This document shows positions 34,168-43,191 of a DNA stretch of 64,000 nucleotides, piece by piece. A program made the position numbers and the translations under genes. Every line of letters starts with the position of its first letter. The stretch's first letter is position 1. The stretch covers positions 744,001-808,000 of the forward strand of contig CAWCIW010000005.1 in NCBI GenBank assembly GCA_963795825.1, read 5' to 3'. The stretch is from BOG-908 sp963795825 (GTDB lineage: Bacteria > Pseudomonadota > Alphaproteobacteria > Acetobacterales > Acetobacteraceae). The notes below the pieces were generated by a model. That model was given only the letters and a program-made list of their open reading frames with translations. It had not been told where the DNA came from and ran no database searches.

Positions 34168-36537
34168 ATGAGCATCACGGCCGAGCGCGCGGATACCTAC
34201 CTGCACACCCTGCGCCAGATCGAGCGCAAGCTGCTCTGGCTCTCCGCCTGGACGATACACAATGCCAACCATCTGCGCCCCAGCCGCGACGGGCTGAAAG
34301 TCGGCGGCCACCAGGCGAGCTGCGCCTCGGTGATCTCCATCATGACCGCATTGTATTTCGCCCAGCTCCGCCCGCAGGACCGCGTGGCCGTAAAGCCGCA
34401 TGCCTCGCCGGTGTTCCACGCCGCCAACTACCTGTTCGGCCGGCAGAGCATCGACAAGATGGAAAACCTGCGCCGCTTCGGCGGCGCCCAGGCCTATCCA
34501 AGCCGCGTGAAGGACGGCGCCGAGGTCGATTTCTCCACCGGCTCGGTGGGCCTGGGCGTGGCTGCCACCAGTTTCGCCGCGCTTATCGCGGATTACGTGC
34601 GCCTGCACGAACTGCTGCCCGAAGGCGTGATTCCCGGCCGCCACATCGCCATCGCCGGCGACGCCGAGCTCGACGAGGGCAACATCTACGAGGCGCTGCT
34701 CGAAGGCTGGAAGCACGACATCCGCAACGTCTGGTGGATCGTCGATTACAACCGCCAGAGCCTGGATTCGCGTGGTGCAGGACCGGCTGTTCGGCCGTTT
34801 CGAGGGCCTGTTCGGCGACATGGGCTGGAACGTGGTGCGCCATTAAGCACGGCCGGCTGCAGGAAGCCGCGTTCGCAAAGCCAGGCGGCGAGGCCCTGCG
34901 CGCCTGGATCGACGACTGCCCGAACAGCCTCTACGCCTCGCTCACCTTCCAGGGTGGCGCGGCCTGGCGCACCGCGCTGCTGGCCGATCTCGGCCGCAGC
35001 CAGGCCCTGCGCGCCATAATCGACCCGCTGGCGGATGACGATCTGGCCGCCCTGATGACCAATCTCGGCGGCCACGACATCGAGGCGATCTTGAGGCGCT
35101 GCGGAATGCCGAGCTGGAAGGCGACCGGCCCACCTGCTTCATCGCCTACACCATCAAGGGCATGGGCCTGCCGTTCGCCGGCCACAAGGACAACCATTCC
35201 GGCTTGATGACCGCCGAGCAGATGGAGGCGTTCCGCGCCGAAATGCGCATACGCCCCGGCCATGAATGGGACCTGTTCGAGGGCCTGGACCTGCCGGACG
35301 CCGAGTTGCGCGCCTTCATCGACGCCACGCCCATTCGCCACGCCGCTCACGCCGCACGGCCGCGCTGTATGTCGGCGCCGCAGCGATCGCGCTGCCGGCA
35401 CGCCGTGCCGCTCGGCAAACTCGCCGGCCGCACGCTCTCCACCCAGACCGGCTTCGGCGAAATCCTGGGCGAGATCGGCCGCGCCGAGGGCCCGTGGAAG
35501 GAGGCGGCCAGCCGCATGCTGACCACCAGCCCGGACGTGACGGTCTCGACCAGCCTGGGTCCCTGGGTGAACCGGCGCGGGCTGTTCGACCGGCACACCC
35601 GCAACGACGTGTTTCGCGACACCAAGGTCGCCAGCATGCAGCGCTGGGGCATGAGCCCGTCCGGCCAGCATATCGAGCTTGGCATCGCCGAGCAGAACCT
35701 GTTTCTGCTGCTGGGCGCCGCCGGGCTGAGCCACGCTCTGAACGGCGCCCGCCTGCTGCCGATCGGCACGGTGTATGATCCGTTCGTCAACCGCGGCCTC
35801 GATGCGCTGATCTACGCCTGCTACCAGGATGCCCGCTTCCTGCTGGTCTCCACGCCGTCCGGCATCAGCCTGGCGCCGGAGGGCGGCCAGCACCAATCGG
35901 TGAACACGCCGCTGATCGGCATGGCGCTGGACCGGCTGGCGAGTTTCGAGCCGGCTTATGTGGACGAGCTGGCGATTATGCTGCGCTGGGCGCTCGAGCA
36001 CATGCAGAAGCCGGATGGCTCGGCGGTGTGGCTGCGGCTGTCCACCCGCGCGCTGCCGCACCGCGCCCGCGCGCTGGATGCGGACGCGGTGATCGCCGGC
36101 GCGCACTGGGTTGTGCCGCCGGCGCAGCGGGCGCGATGCTGGCGCTGGCCTATCAGGGGCCGCTGGCGCTCGAAGCCGAGGCGGCGTTCGCGGCCTTGCG
36201 CGAGGAGGTGCCAGGGGCCGGCCTGCTCGCCATCACCAGCCCGGACCGCCTGCATGCCGGCTGGCTGGAGGCCGGCCGCGCGCGACGCGCCGGCGACGCG
36301 GCACCCAGCCACATCGAACGCGTGCTGGCGCCGATGGCCCCCGGCAGCGCCATCGTGACGATACTGGACGGGCATCCCGCCGCCCTCGCCTGGCTCGGCG
36401 CGGTGCGCGGCCAGCGCGTGGTTCCGCTCGGCGTGGACCGGTTCGGACAGAGCGGCGATATCGTCGACCTGTATCGGGAATATGGGCTGGACGAGGAGGC
36501 GATCCTGGGCGCCTGCGCGCAGGCTCTGCTCGGCTGA
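34168..36537 (+). pseudogene. AceE-like TPP-dependent dehydrogenase (transketolase/pyruvate dehydrogenase E1 family), multiple frameshifts
   Basis: About 790 residues if repaired. N-terminal TPP domain: VGGHQASCASVISIMTALYF, KPHASPVFHAANYLFGR, DFSTGSVGLGVAA, and the TPP/Mg motif GDAELDEGNIYEALLEG to VDYNRQSLD. Middle domain: CFIAYTIKGMGLPFAGHKDN, HIELGIAEQNLFLLLGAAG. The C-terminal transketolase domain ends VDLYREYGLDEEAILG. The layout matches single-chain homodimeric E1 (AceE) more than DXS or transketolase, though it is shorter. Frame changes are needed near 34771, 34845, 35096, 35345, 35400 and 36125, with conserved sequence in every segment. No E2 or E3 gene is nearby, so the substrate is open. 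The ATG at 34168 is clear. Confidence 0.72.
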
Positions 36538-36597
36538 ACCGGCTTGCCCGCCTCAGCGAACATGCTAGCCTAGCGAAACGTTTACCGGAGTTCGCGC

Positions 36598-37011
36598 ATG
36601 CACCCGATGGCCAGATCGTTTGCAGGAATGCTTCTGCTCGCATCGTTCTGCGCGGGCTGCGCCGACAACATCAACGTATCCAGCACGATACTGACGAACG
36701 GTACGAGCCTGCAGGCCGGCAAGCGTGTCCCTGTCACCCACTTCACCACGCAGGACTACGCCGTCCAGCTCACCGATTTCGACTGGCCCGATGCGGCGCG
36801 CGACGGCGGTCTGCACAATGTGCGCTTCAACTGGTATAAGGACGACCACCTCGTATCGAGCACGCATCGCGACTACCTGCGGTTCACCAGCACGCCCTAC
36901 ACACTCTATACCAAACGCGCGGTCGCGACGCTCGGCGCCGGGCATTTCCGTGTCGACACGGTGGTCGACGGCAGGACCGTAGCGTCGAACGTGTTCGACG
37001 TGAGCGCATAG
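36598..37011 (+). CDS. Lipoprotein of unknown function
   Basis: A 137-residue protein with lipoprotein signal (MARSFAGMLLLASFCAGC, lipobox CAGC) and a beta-rich mature domain (VRFNWYKDDHLVSSTHRDYL). No family recognised. GGAG lies before the ATG at 36598; an alternative start is three codons in. It is followed by another exported protein on the same strand, with a 97-base gap. Confidence 0.75.
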   Translation: MHPMARSFAGMLLLASFCAGCADNINVSSTILTNGTSLQAGKRVPVTHFTTQDYAVQLTDFDWPDAARDGGLHNVRFNWYKDDHLVSSTHRDYLRFTSTPYTLYTKRAVATLGAGHFRVDTVVDGRTVASNVFDVSA

Positions 37012-37107
37012 GCGGCGCGCGACAGCGGGCGCGGGGCCAAGTTTGTTGTTTCCTTTTGCGGCAAAGCGGGCCTTTCTGCAGCGGTAAAAACCAGAAGGGA
37101 AACAACC

Positions 37108-37596
37108 ATGCGTCTCCTGCTTGCCGGCACAGCCGCCGCACTCGCCTGCTTCGCCGCCGCCCAGGCTGCCGAGGTCACGCAGAGCATCACCACCACCGCA
37201 AGCCCGAAGACCGTATGGGCGCTCATCGGCGCGTTCGACGGCATCTCCGGCTGGCTGCCGCCGGTGGCCAGCAGCCCTGCCGATCACGGCAACACCGTGG
37301 GCTCGGTACGCACGCTCACGCTCAAGGCGCCGGGCAACCCGACCGTCAAGGAGAAGCTGACCGCGCGCAAAGGCCACATGTACAGCTACGCCATCCTCGC
37401 GGTGGACCCGAAGGTCCTGCCCGTGACCGGCTATACCTCCACTATAACGGTGGCGAAGTCCGGCAGTGGATCGACCGTCACCTGGCACTCCGATTTCACG
37501 CCCGCCGGCGGCGCAGACGAGGCGACCGCCGAAAAGGCGGTCTCGGGCCTGTATCAAGCCGGCCTGACCAACATCAAGGCGCTGGCGGAAAAGTAG
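37108..37596 (+). CDS. Exported SRPBCC-fold (polyketide cyclase/MxaD-like) protein
   Basis: A 162-residue protein: signal peptide MRLLLAGTAAALACFAAAQA, then a START-like/SRPBCC domain (SITTTASPKTVWALIGAFDG; GNTVGSVRTLTLKAPG; STVTWHSDFTPAGGADEATA). The family binds hydrophobic ligands in a deep cavity; periplasmic members include MxaD, which assists methanol dehydrogenase. Ligand unknown here. Its 3' end overlaps the convergent uracil-DNA glycosylase gene by 23 bases. Confidence 0.85.
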   Translation: MRLLLAGTAAALACFAAAQAAEVTQSITTTASPKTVWALIGAFDGISGWLPPVASSPADHGNTVGSVRTLTLKAPGNPTVKEKLTARKGHMYSYAILAVDPKVLPVTGYTSTITVAKSGSGSTVTWHSDFTPAGGADEATAEKAVSGLYQAGLTNIKALAEK

Positions 37597-38293
37597 CCGA
37601 CGCGTCTTCGTCGGCCCCTGCCACGGCGGCTTGCGACGAAGATGTCCGACCGGTCCGTTTCAGGTCCGGATGGAGTTCCAGCCCGGCGACCACGGTCTCG
37701 AACATGGCCGTGGTCAGCCGGCGGGTCGACGTATTGTAGCGCGACACGTGATAGCTGTCCGCCAGCACCAGCCCGCCCGGCAGTGGATGGTGCGCACCAT
37801 GGGCGAACTTGAACGCACTTAGCTTCAGGCCGCAGGCGCGCAGCACCGCCGCATGCGCCAGCCCGCCGAGTGCGAGCACCACGCGCAGTCCGGGCAGGCC
37901 CGCGAGTTCCGCCTTGAGGAACTGGTTGCACGTCGCGGCCTCTGCCGGCGTGGGCAGGTTCGCCGGCGGCACGCAGCGCACGGCGTTGGCGATGCGCACG
38001 CCGCGCAACGCCAGGCCGTCCGCCGGATCGGCCTGGTAAGTGCCGGTGGCCAGGCCGGATTTTAGCAGCGTTTCGTAGAGCAGGATGCCGGCGTGGTCGC
38101 CGGTGAACGGCCGCCCCGTGCGGTTGGCGCCGCGCACGCCGGGCGCCATGCCCACCACCAGCAGCCAGGACTCCTGCGCGCCGAAGCTGGGCACCGGGCC
38201 GTTGAACCAGGTTGGGTTCTCGGCCCGGTTCGCCATGCGGTAGGCGACCAGGCGGGGGCAGAGTGGGCAGTCGTGCGGGGGTTGTTCGATCAC
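37574..38293 (-). CDS. Family 5 uracil-DNA glycosylase (UDGb)
   Basis: A 239-residue DNA repair enzyme. It has the iron-sulfur cysteines (CPLCPRL, then VRCVPP and ATCNQFL), motif A-like WLLVVGMAPGVRGANRTGRP, and the His motif ADSYHVSRYNTSTRRL. Family 5 lacks the polar catalytic residue of UNG in motif A, as seen here (GMAPG). It removes uracil and deaminated bases. The C-terminal 20 residues are low-complexity and overlap the convergent SRPBCC gene. Confidence 0.9.
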   Translation of the reverse strand: MIEQPPHDCPLCPRLVAYRMANRAENPTWFNGPVPSFGAQESWLLVVGMAPGVRGANRTGRPFTGDHAGILLYETLLKSGLATGTYQADPADGLALRGVRIANAVRCVPPANLPTPAEAATCNQFLKAELAGLPGLRVVLALGGLAHAAVLRACGLKLSAFKFAHGAHHPLPGGLVLADSYHVSRYNTSTRRLTTAMFETVVAGLELHPDLKRTGRTSSSQAAVAGADEDASATFPPAP

Positions 38294-38309
38294 CCTGGGG
38301 GGATAGGGG

Positions 38310-38506
38310 AGGCAAGGGAAGAAAGCAGTCCTTTTTTGAAAAAAAGGACCAAAAAACTTTTGCTTCTGCCTGCTGGCATGCTAGGCTTCGGCTATGTCCG
38401 CAGGCTTCTCGCCTGGCAGAACGAGCGCGGGCGCCGATGCAGCGGGCAACGCAAAAGTTTTTTGGTCCTTTTTTTCCAAAAAAGGACTGCTTGCTTACCC
38501 TTGCTC
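38310..38506. repeat. Full palindromic junction repeat with unrelated core
   Basis: GTCC/GGAC arms occur on both sides (about 38323-38360 and 38452-38490), around an 85-base core (CTTCTGCCTGC to GCGGGCAACG). Both arms being of the GTCC type is unusual; most copies have one GTCC and one CTTC arm. It lies between the UDG start (38293) and the NYN gene stop (38495), and the last codons of the NYN gene are in repeat-adjacent sequence. Confidence 0.8.
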
Positions 38507-39082
38507 CTGAGTCTCCAAAACCTCGCTGCGCCCAACCCGCTGCCGCGGCTCCATCTGCCGCCGCGTGAACTCCGGCGCGATCTCCGCCAGCTCCAGGAAC
38601 TGGTCCGCCTGCCGGCGCAGCTCGTCCGCCACCATAGGCGGCGTGGTGCGTATCGAACTCACCACGCTGACGCGCACGCCGCGGCGCTGCACCGCCTCGA
38701 TCAGCCGGCGAAAATCGCTGTCCCCGCTGAACAGCACGGCATGATCCATCTTGTCGGCCAGCTCGAGCATGTCGATCGCCAGCTCCACGTCCATGTTGCC
38801 CTTGACGCGCCGGCGCCCGGCCGCATCGGTGAACTCGCGCGCCGGCTTGGTAACCAGCGTGTAGCCGTTATAAGCCAACCAGTCGGTCAGCGGCTTCAGC
38901 GGCGAGTATTCCTCGGTATCCAGCACGGCCGAGTAGTAATAGGCGCGCACCACATGGGCCTGACGGCGAAAGAACTCGAGCATGTTGCGGTAATCGACAT
39001 CAAAGCCGAGATTGCGGCTGGCCGAGTAAAGATTTGCACCATCGATGAACAGGCAAACGCGCTCGGTGGGCAAAAAGTGCAT
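38495..39082 (-). CDS. NYN-domain (LabA/DUF88) putative RNase
   Basis: A 195-residue protein of the PIN-like NYN family. The acidic metal-binding residues are visible in CLFIDGANLYSASRN, NMDVELAIDMLELAD and VLFSGDSDFRRLIEAV. The family has predicted RNase activity. It is divergent from folK, and NYN-folK-rpoZ-rsh linkage is common in alphaproteobacteria. Confidence 0.92.
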   Translation of the reverse strand: MHFLPTERVCLFIDGANLYSASRNLGFDVDYRNMLEFFRRQAHVVRAYYYSAVLDTEEYSPLKPLTDWLAYNGYTLVTKPAREFTDAAGRRRVKGNMDVELAIDMLELADKMDHAVLFSGDSDFRRLIEAVQRRGVRVSVVSSIRTTPPMVADELRRQADQFLELAEIAPEFTRRQMEPRQRVGRSEVLETQEQG

Positions 39083-39120
39083 GGCTGGTCTTTCAATGCG
39101 CCCGGGGTTTAAAAAGAAAC

Positions 39121-39675
39121 GTGCCGGCCTGGAATATCATTACATATGCCAATCGGTTAACAGAAGGCAAGAAGCAAGTTCACTTTTTTGTGATAATCGG
39201 CGTCGGAAGCAATCTTTTTGGACCGGATAGCGCATCTTCGTTGACGGTGTGTGAACGCGCCGTGCGCGCCATAGCCGACCTGCCGGACATCTCCTGCGTA
39301 ACCCGATCCCGCTGGTTCTCCAGCGCGCCCGTGCCGCCTTCCGACCAGCCCCGCTACGTGAACGGCGCACTGCGCGCGGCCTGGGCGGGCTCGCCGGAGC
39401 AATTGCTGGGCGAATTGCAGCGAATCGAACTTGCATCAGGCCGCAGCAGGAGCGTTCCGAACGCGGCGCGCACCCTGGACCTGGATATCGTCGACGCCGG
39501 CGGCACAATACGGACGGACGCGGCACTGACCTTGCCGCATCCACGAGCGCATCTGCGTGGCTTCGTGCTGCGCCCGCTGCGCGACGTGGCACCGCACTGG
39601 ATACATCCGGTGAGCGGCCGGTCCGTGGCGGAGCTGCTCGCCGGATTGCCGCCGGACGACACCGCCCAGCTGTGA
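39121..39675 (+). CDS. folK: 2-amino-4-hydroxy-6-hydroxymethyldihydropteridine pyrophosphokinase
   Basis: About 160-184 residues; it transfers pyrophosphate from ATP to the pterin in folate synthesis. Family motifs: FVIIGVGSNLFGP at the start, PRYVNGALRA, RSVPNAARTLDLDIVDAGG and LPHPRAHLRGFVLRPL. The GTG at 39190 (VIIGVGSNL) gives the usual FolK N-terminus. The frame extends to an ATG at 39121 through an AT-rich stretch that looks like a decayed repeat, so the start is uncertain. It is also a partner of thyX in one-carbon metabolism. Confidence 0.9.
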   Translation: MPAWNIITYANRLTEGKKQVHFFVIIGVGSNLFGPDSASSLTVCERAVRAIADLPDISCVTRSRWFSSAPVPPSDQPRYVNGALRAAWAGSPEQLLGELQRIELASGRSRSVPNAARTLDLDIVDAGGTIRTDAALTLPHPRAHLRGFVLRPLRDVAPHWIHPVSGRSVAELLAGLPPDDTAQL

Positions 39676-39778
39676 ACCGCGCGCACAGGGGATGAAACAC
39701 GCTCGTCTTGCTTTATTAACCCTGTTCCCCTAACTTGCGTGTTCCGAAAAATAGCCAAGCCCGTGGAGTGCCCGTCGT

Positions 39779-40177
39779 ATGGCGCGTGTAACCGTTGAAG
39801 ATTGCGTCGAGCGCGTCCCGAACCGCTTCGAGCTCGTCCTGCTCGCGGCCCAGCGCGCCCGCAACATCAGCCGCGGCGAAGAACTCACGGTCGAACGCGA
39901 CAACGACAAGAACCCGGTCTGCGCCCTGCGCGAGATCGCCGAGGAGACCATCGATCTTCCGCGGCTCGAGCAGGATCTCATCAAGTCGCTGAGCCGCTCG
40001 CCCGAGCCGGAGCCTGCGGACGAAGAGGTGCTCGACCTCATCCCGACAGACCAGAACATCTTCGGCCTGCAGGACATCTCGGCAGAGGAAGAGGCCGCCG
40101 GCATGGCGCAGGAGGAATTGTCGCCCGACGACCTCGAAGCCGCGATCGAGGCCGAACTCGGCGGCCGCCGCCGTTAG
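39779..40177 (+). CDS. rpoZ: RNA polymerase omega subunit
   Basis: A 132-residue protein. The conserved N-terminal core (MARVTVEDCVERVPNRFELV, then AAQRARNISRGEELTVER) is followed by an acidic C-terminal extension typical of alphaproteobacteria. It sits directly upstream of rsh with a 21-base gap, an order conserved across bacteria; omega contributes to the ppGpp binding site of RNA polymerase. Confidence 0.96.
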   Translation: MARVTVEDCVERVPNRFELVLLAAQRARNISRGEELTVERDNDKNPVCALREIAEETIDLPRLEQDLIKSLSRSPEPEPADEEVLDLIPTDQNIFGLQDISAEEEAAGMAQEELSPDDLEAAIEAELGGRRR

Positions 40178-40198
40178 GGTGGCGCATCCGGGGCGGCC

Positions 40199-42427
40199 GT
40201 GGCGGCACTGAACACCCCCGTCTCCCTGCTACGCGCGCCGGAAGGTGGCGGCGGAACGCTCGCCGCGCGCGAGGCCATGCTCACCCAGTCTGTGCAGGCT
40301 TACGCGCCCGGCGCCAACGTGGCCCTGATCGGCACCGCCTGCGCGGTGGCCACCGAAGCGCACAAGACGCAGGTTCGCGAAAACGGTGACCCGTATATCA
40401 CCCACCCCGTCGCAGTGGCCGAAATCCTCGCCGGCTACCACCTGGACGTGGCCAGCATCTGCACCGCGCTGCTGCACGACACGGTGGAAGACACCGCGAT
40501 CACCATGCGCGATCTCGAAGCGCGATTCGGCGCCACGATCGCCGGCCTGGTCGACGGCGTCACGAAACTCACCCGGCTGGAACTGCAATCGGACCGCACC
40601 AAGCAGGCGGAGAACTTCCGCAAGCTGGTGCTGGCGATGAGCCGGGACATACGTGTACTGCTCGTCAAACTCGCCGACCGGCTGCACAACATGCGCACCC
40701 TCGGCTTCGTGCAGAAGCTCGAACGCCGCCAGCGCATCGCCCACGAGACGCTAGACATCTACGCGCCGCTGGCCGCGCGAATCGGCATGGATTCGCTGAA
40801 GACCGAGCTGCAGAACCGGTCTTTCGCGGAGTTGGAACCCGAAGCGCACAGCACCATACAGGCGCGGCTGAATTACCTGCGCGGCCAGGGTGCAGACGTG
40901 ATCGAGGAAGTCCGCCACGAGCTGGCCGCGGTATGCCGCCAGTCCGGCGTCGAAGTGCACGAGGTATCCGGCCGCGAGAAGAGCGCATTCTCGATCTGGC
41001 AGAAGATGCAGACGCGCAACGTGGCGTTCGAGCAGCTGTCGGACATCATGGCGTTCCGCATCGTGGTACCCACGCGCGAACAGTGCTACATGGCGCTGGG
41101 CGCGATACACAATGCGTATCCGGTGATCGCCGGCCGCTTCAAGGACTATATCAGCACGCCAAAGGCGAACGGCTACCAGAGCCTGCATAGCGGCGTGACA
41201 TTGCGCCATCCGCGCAACCAGAAGATCGAGGTGCAGATACGCACCCAGGAAATGCACGACATCGCCGATCTCGGCGTGGCCGCGCACTGGAACTACAAGG
41301 ATGGCGGGCAGGAAGCCCAGAGCTTCCCCTGGGTTCAGGACCTTCTGGAAATCCTCGACAACTCCGCCGCACCGGACGAATTCCTCGAAAACACCAAGCT
41401 CGAACTCTACCAGGACCAGGTCTTCTGTTTCACGCCGAAGGGCCAACTGATCCAGCTGCCGCGCGGCGCCACGCCGATCGATTTCGCCTATGCGGTACAC
41501 AGCCAGGTCGGCGACACCACCGTCGGCGCCAAGGTGAACGGCCGGCTGATGCCGCTGCGCACGCAACTCTCCAATGGCGACCAGGTGGAGATCATGACGG
41601 CGCGTGGCGGCACGCCGTCGCCCTCCTGGGAGCGCTGGGTGGTCACCGGCAAGGCGCGCGCGCGCATACGCCGCTACGTGGCCGGCCAGTTGCGCGTGCA
41701 CACGATGGACCAGGGCCGCACGGCCCTCACACGCGCATTCCGCCAGGAAGGGCTGGACGGTTCCGAAAAAGTGCTGGAGGGCGCGCTGAAGGCGCTGAAA
41801 TGCCCGACCGTGGAGGATCTGTACGTCGCCGTCGGCAACGCCACGTTCGGCCCGAAGGACGTGATACACGCGGCCTATCCCGAGATGCTGGAGGCCGCGC
41901 GCGGCCCGCGGATGATACCCGCTCTGCTGGCGCGTCCGGCCAACGCCAAGCCGCCCTCGCGCGACAGCGGCATGGCGATCACCGGGCTGGTGAGCGGGAT
42001 GGCGGTGCACTACGCCGGCTGCTGCCACGCTTTGCCCGGCGACCCGATCGTGGGTATCGTGACGACCGGCAAAGGCGTGACGATCCACACGAAACGCTGT
42101 TCCACGCTGGAGACTTTCGCGGCCACCCCGGAGCGCTTCATCGATGTGGACTGGGATTACGCGGCCGATTCCGTCAGCAAACCAACGACGCATACCGGCC
42201 GTATCAGCGTGATCGCCGCCAACGAGCCGGCGACACTGGCCAATCTCACGAACGCCGTCGCCCGCCAGGACGGCGCGGTCACCAATCTGAAGATCCTCAG
42301 CCGCCAGCAGGATTTCATCGAGATACTCGTCGATGTGGACGTGCGCGATCTTCGCCATCTGTCGATGGTGATTGCCAGCTTGCGCGCGGTGAGCGGGTTG
42401 ACGCAGGTGGAGCGCGATCGTGCGTGA
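40199..42427 (+). CDS. rsh: Bifunctional (p)ppGpp synthetase/hydrolase (Rsh, RelA/SpoT)
   Basis: A 742-residue stringent-response enzyme. The HD hydrolase domain (about 60-200) retains the metal motif ALLHDTVEDT. The synthetase domain has IWQKMQTRN and YISTPKANGYQSLHSGV. TGS (VFCFTPKGQLIQLPRGATPI) and a C-terminal ACT domain (GRISVIAANEPATLANLTNA) follow. Both catalytic centres look intact, as expected for the single Rsh of alphaproteobacteria. It starts at a GTG (40199) soon after rpoZ. Confidence 0.97.
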   Translation: MAALNTPVSLLRAPEGGGGTLAAREAMLTQSVQAYAPGANVALIGTACAVATEAHKTQVRENGDPYITHPVAVAEILAGYHLDVASICTALLHDTVEDTAITMRDLEARFGATIAGLVDGVTKLTRLELQSDRTKQAENFRKLVLAMSRDIRVLLVKLADRLHNMRTLGFVQKLERRQRIAHETLDIYAPLAARIGMDSLKTELQNRSFAELEPEAHSTIQARLNYLRGQGADVIEEVRHELAAVCRQSGVEVHEVSGREKSAFSIWQKMQTRNVAFEQLSDIMAFRIVVPTREQCYMALGAIHNAYPVIAGRFKDYISTPKANGYQSLHSGVTLRHPRNQKIEVQIRTQEMHDIADLGVAAHWNYKDGGQEAQSFPWVQDLLEILDNSAAPDEFLENTKLELYQDQVFCFTPKGQLIQLPRGATPIDFAYAVHSQVGDTTVGAKVNGRLMPLRTQLSNGDQVEIMTARGGTPSPSWERWVVTGKARARIRRYVAGQLRVHTMDQGRTALTRAFRQEGLDGSEKVLEGALKALKCPTVEDLYVAVGNATFGPKDVIHAAYPEMLEAARGPRMIPALLARPANAKPPSRDSGMAITGLVSGMAVHYAGCCHALPGDPIVGIVTTGKGVTIHTKRCSTLETFAATPERFIDVDWDYAADSVSKPTTHTGRISVIAANEPATLANLTNAVARQDGAVTNLKILSRQQDFIEILVDVDVRDLRHLSMVIASLRAVSGLTQVERDRA

Positions 42428-42484
42428 GCAACGGGGAGACAGCGTGGCTTCGCCGATAGCAGACGCCGTGATGGCGCGCGCCTG

Positions 42485-42886
42485 ATGATCATCGGCCTTG
42501 GCTCCGATCTGTGCGACATACGCCGCGTGGAGCGCGTGATGGAGCGCTTCGGTGAGCGATTCCTGCACCGCGTGTTCACCGAGACCGAGCGGGCAAAGGC
42601 CGAGCGCCGCACACAGAGTTTGCGCGGCGGCACGTTTGCCAAACGCTTCGCCGCCAAGGAAGCCTGCGCCAAGGCGCTTGGCACCGGCTTCGCACAGGGC
42701 GTGTTCCACTCGGATCTCGGCGTGGTGAATTTGCGCGGCGGCCAGCCGACGATGGTGCTGACGGGCGGCGCCCTTGCACGGCTGACAGCGATCACCCCGC
42801 CCGGCATGCGCGCGGAAATCGCGCTCACGATGACGGACGAGGTGCCTTATGCGTTTGCGCAGGTGATCATCTGGGGCGTGGCTTAA
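42485..42886 (+). CDS. acpS: Holo-[acyl-carrier-protein] synthase
   Basis: A 133-residue phosphopantetheinyl transferase that activates ACP using CoA. Motifs: IIGLGSDLCDIRRVERVMER at the start (catalytic Asp) and AKRFAAKEACAKALGTG (Glu/Lys site). Length is normal. It is 57 bases downstream of rsh, the order usual in this class. A type B repeat follows. Confidence 0.96.
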   Translation: MIIGLGSDLCDIRRVERVMERFGERFLHRVFTETERAKAERRTQSLRGGTFAKRFAAKEACAKALGTGFAQGVFHSDLGVVNLRGGQPTMVLTGGALARLTAITPPGMRAEIALTMTDEVPYAFAQVIIWGVA

Positions 42887-42934
42887 AGGTCAGGTCCGCT
42901 GTTCTGCGAGCGGCAACAAAGCGGGTCCCTCGCT

Positions 42935-43157
42935 ACTTTTTATACCAACCCGGCTTGGGACCAACTCATCGGCAGAAAGGAAGAAAGGCCTTCTTTTTCG
43001 AGAAAAAGTAGCAAAAAGCTTTTGATGTGACGTCAGCACAATGATTTGGCTATCATTGCAGTCGCATCGACTTGCAATTCTGGAGCAGGCCTTCGTGCAG
43101 GCGTCACAGCAAAAGCTTTTTGGTCCTTTTTCTCGAAAAAGGACTGCTTTCTTGCCT
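42935..43157. repeat. Full palindromic junction repeat, type B
   Basis: It shares with 11237-11448 the leader (CAACCCG, CTTGGGAC, ACTCATCGGCAG) and the core (CGCATCGACTT, GTGCAGGCGTC), with about one difference per 6-8 bases. It fills most of the 305-base gap between the convergent acpS and asnB genes. Nothing else is visible in that gap. Confidence 0.82.
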
Positions 43158-43191
43158 GCCTTGAATGCGTAAATCTAAAGCTTGGCTGGTA

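Noticed and set aside
39160..39200. Possible decayed junction repeat at the folK start (GAAGCAAGTTCACTTTTTTGTG)
   Set aside because: Only loosely similar to the arm; noted only as a reason for the uncertain folK start.
40751..42709. Long minus-strand frame opposite rsh and acpS
   Set aside because: His/Ala/Arg-rich shadow of a high-GC gene with no domain; rsh motifs are complete on the plus strand.
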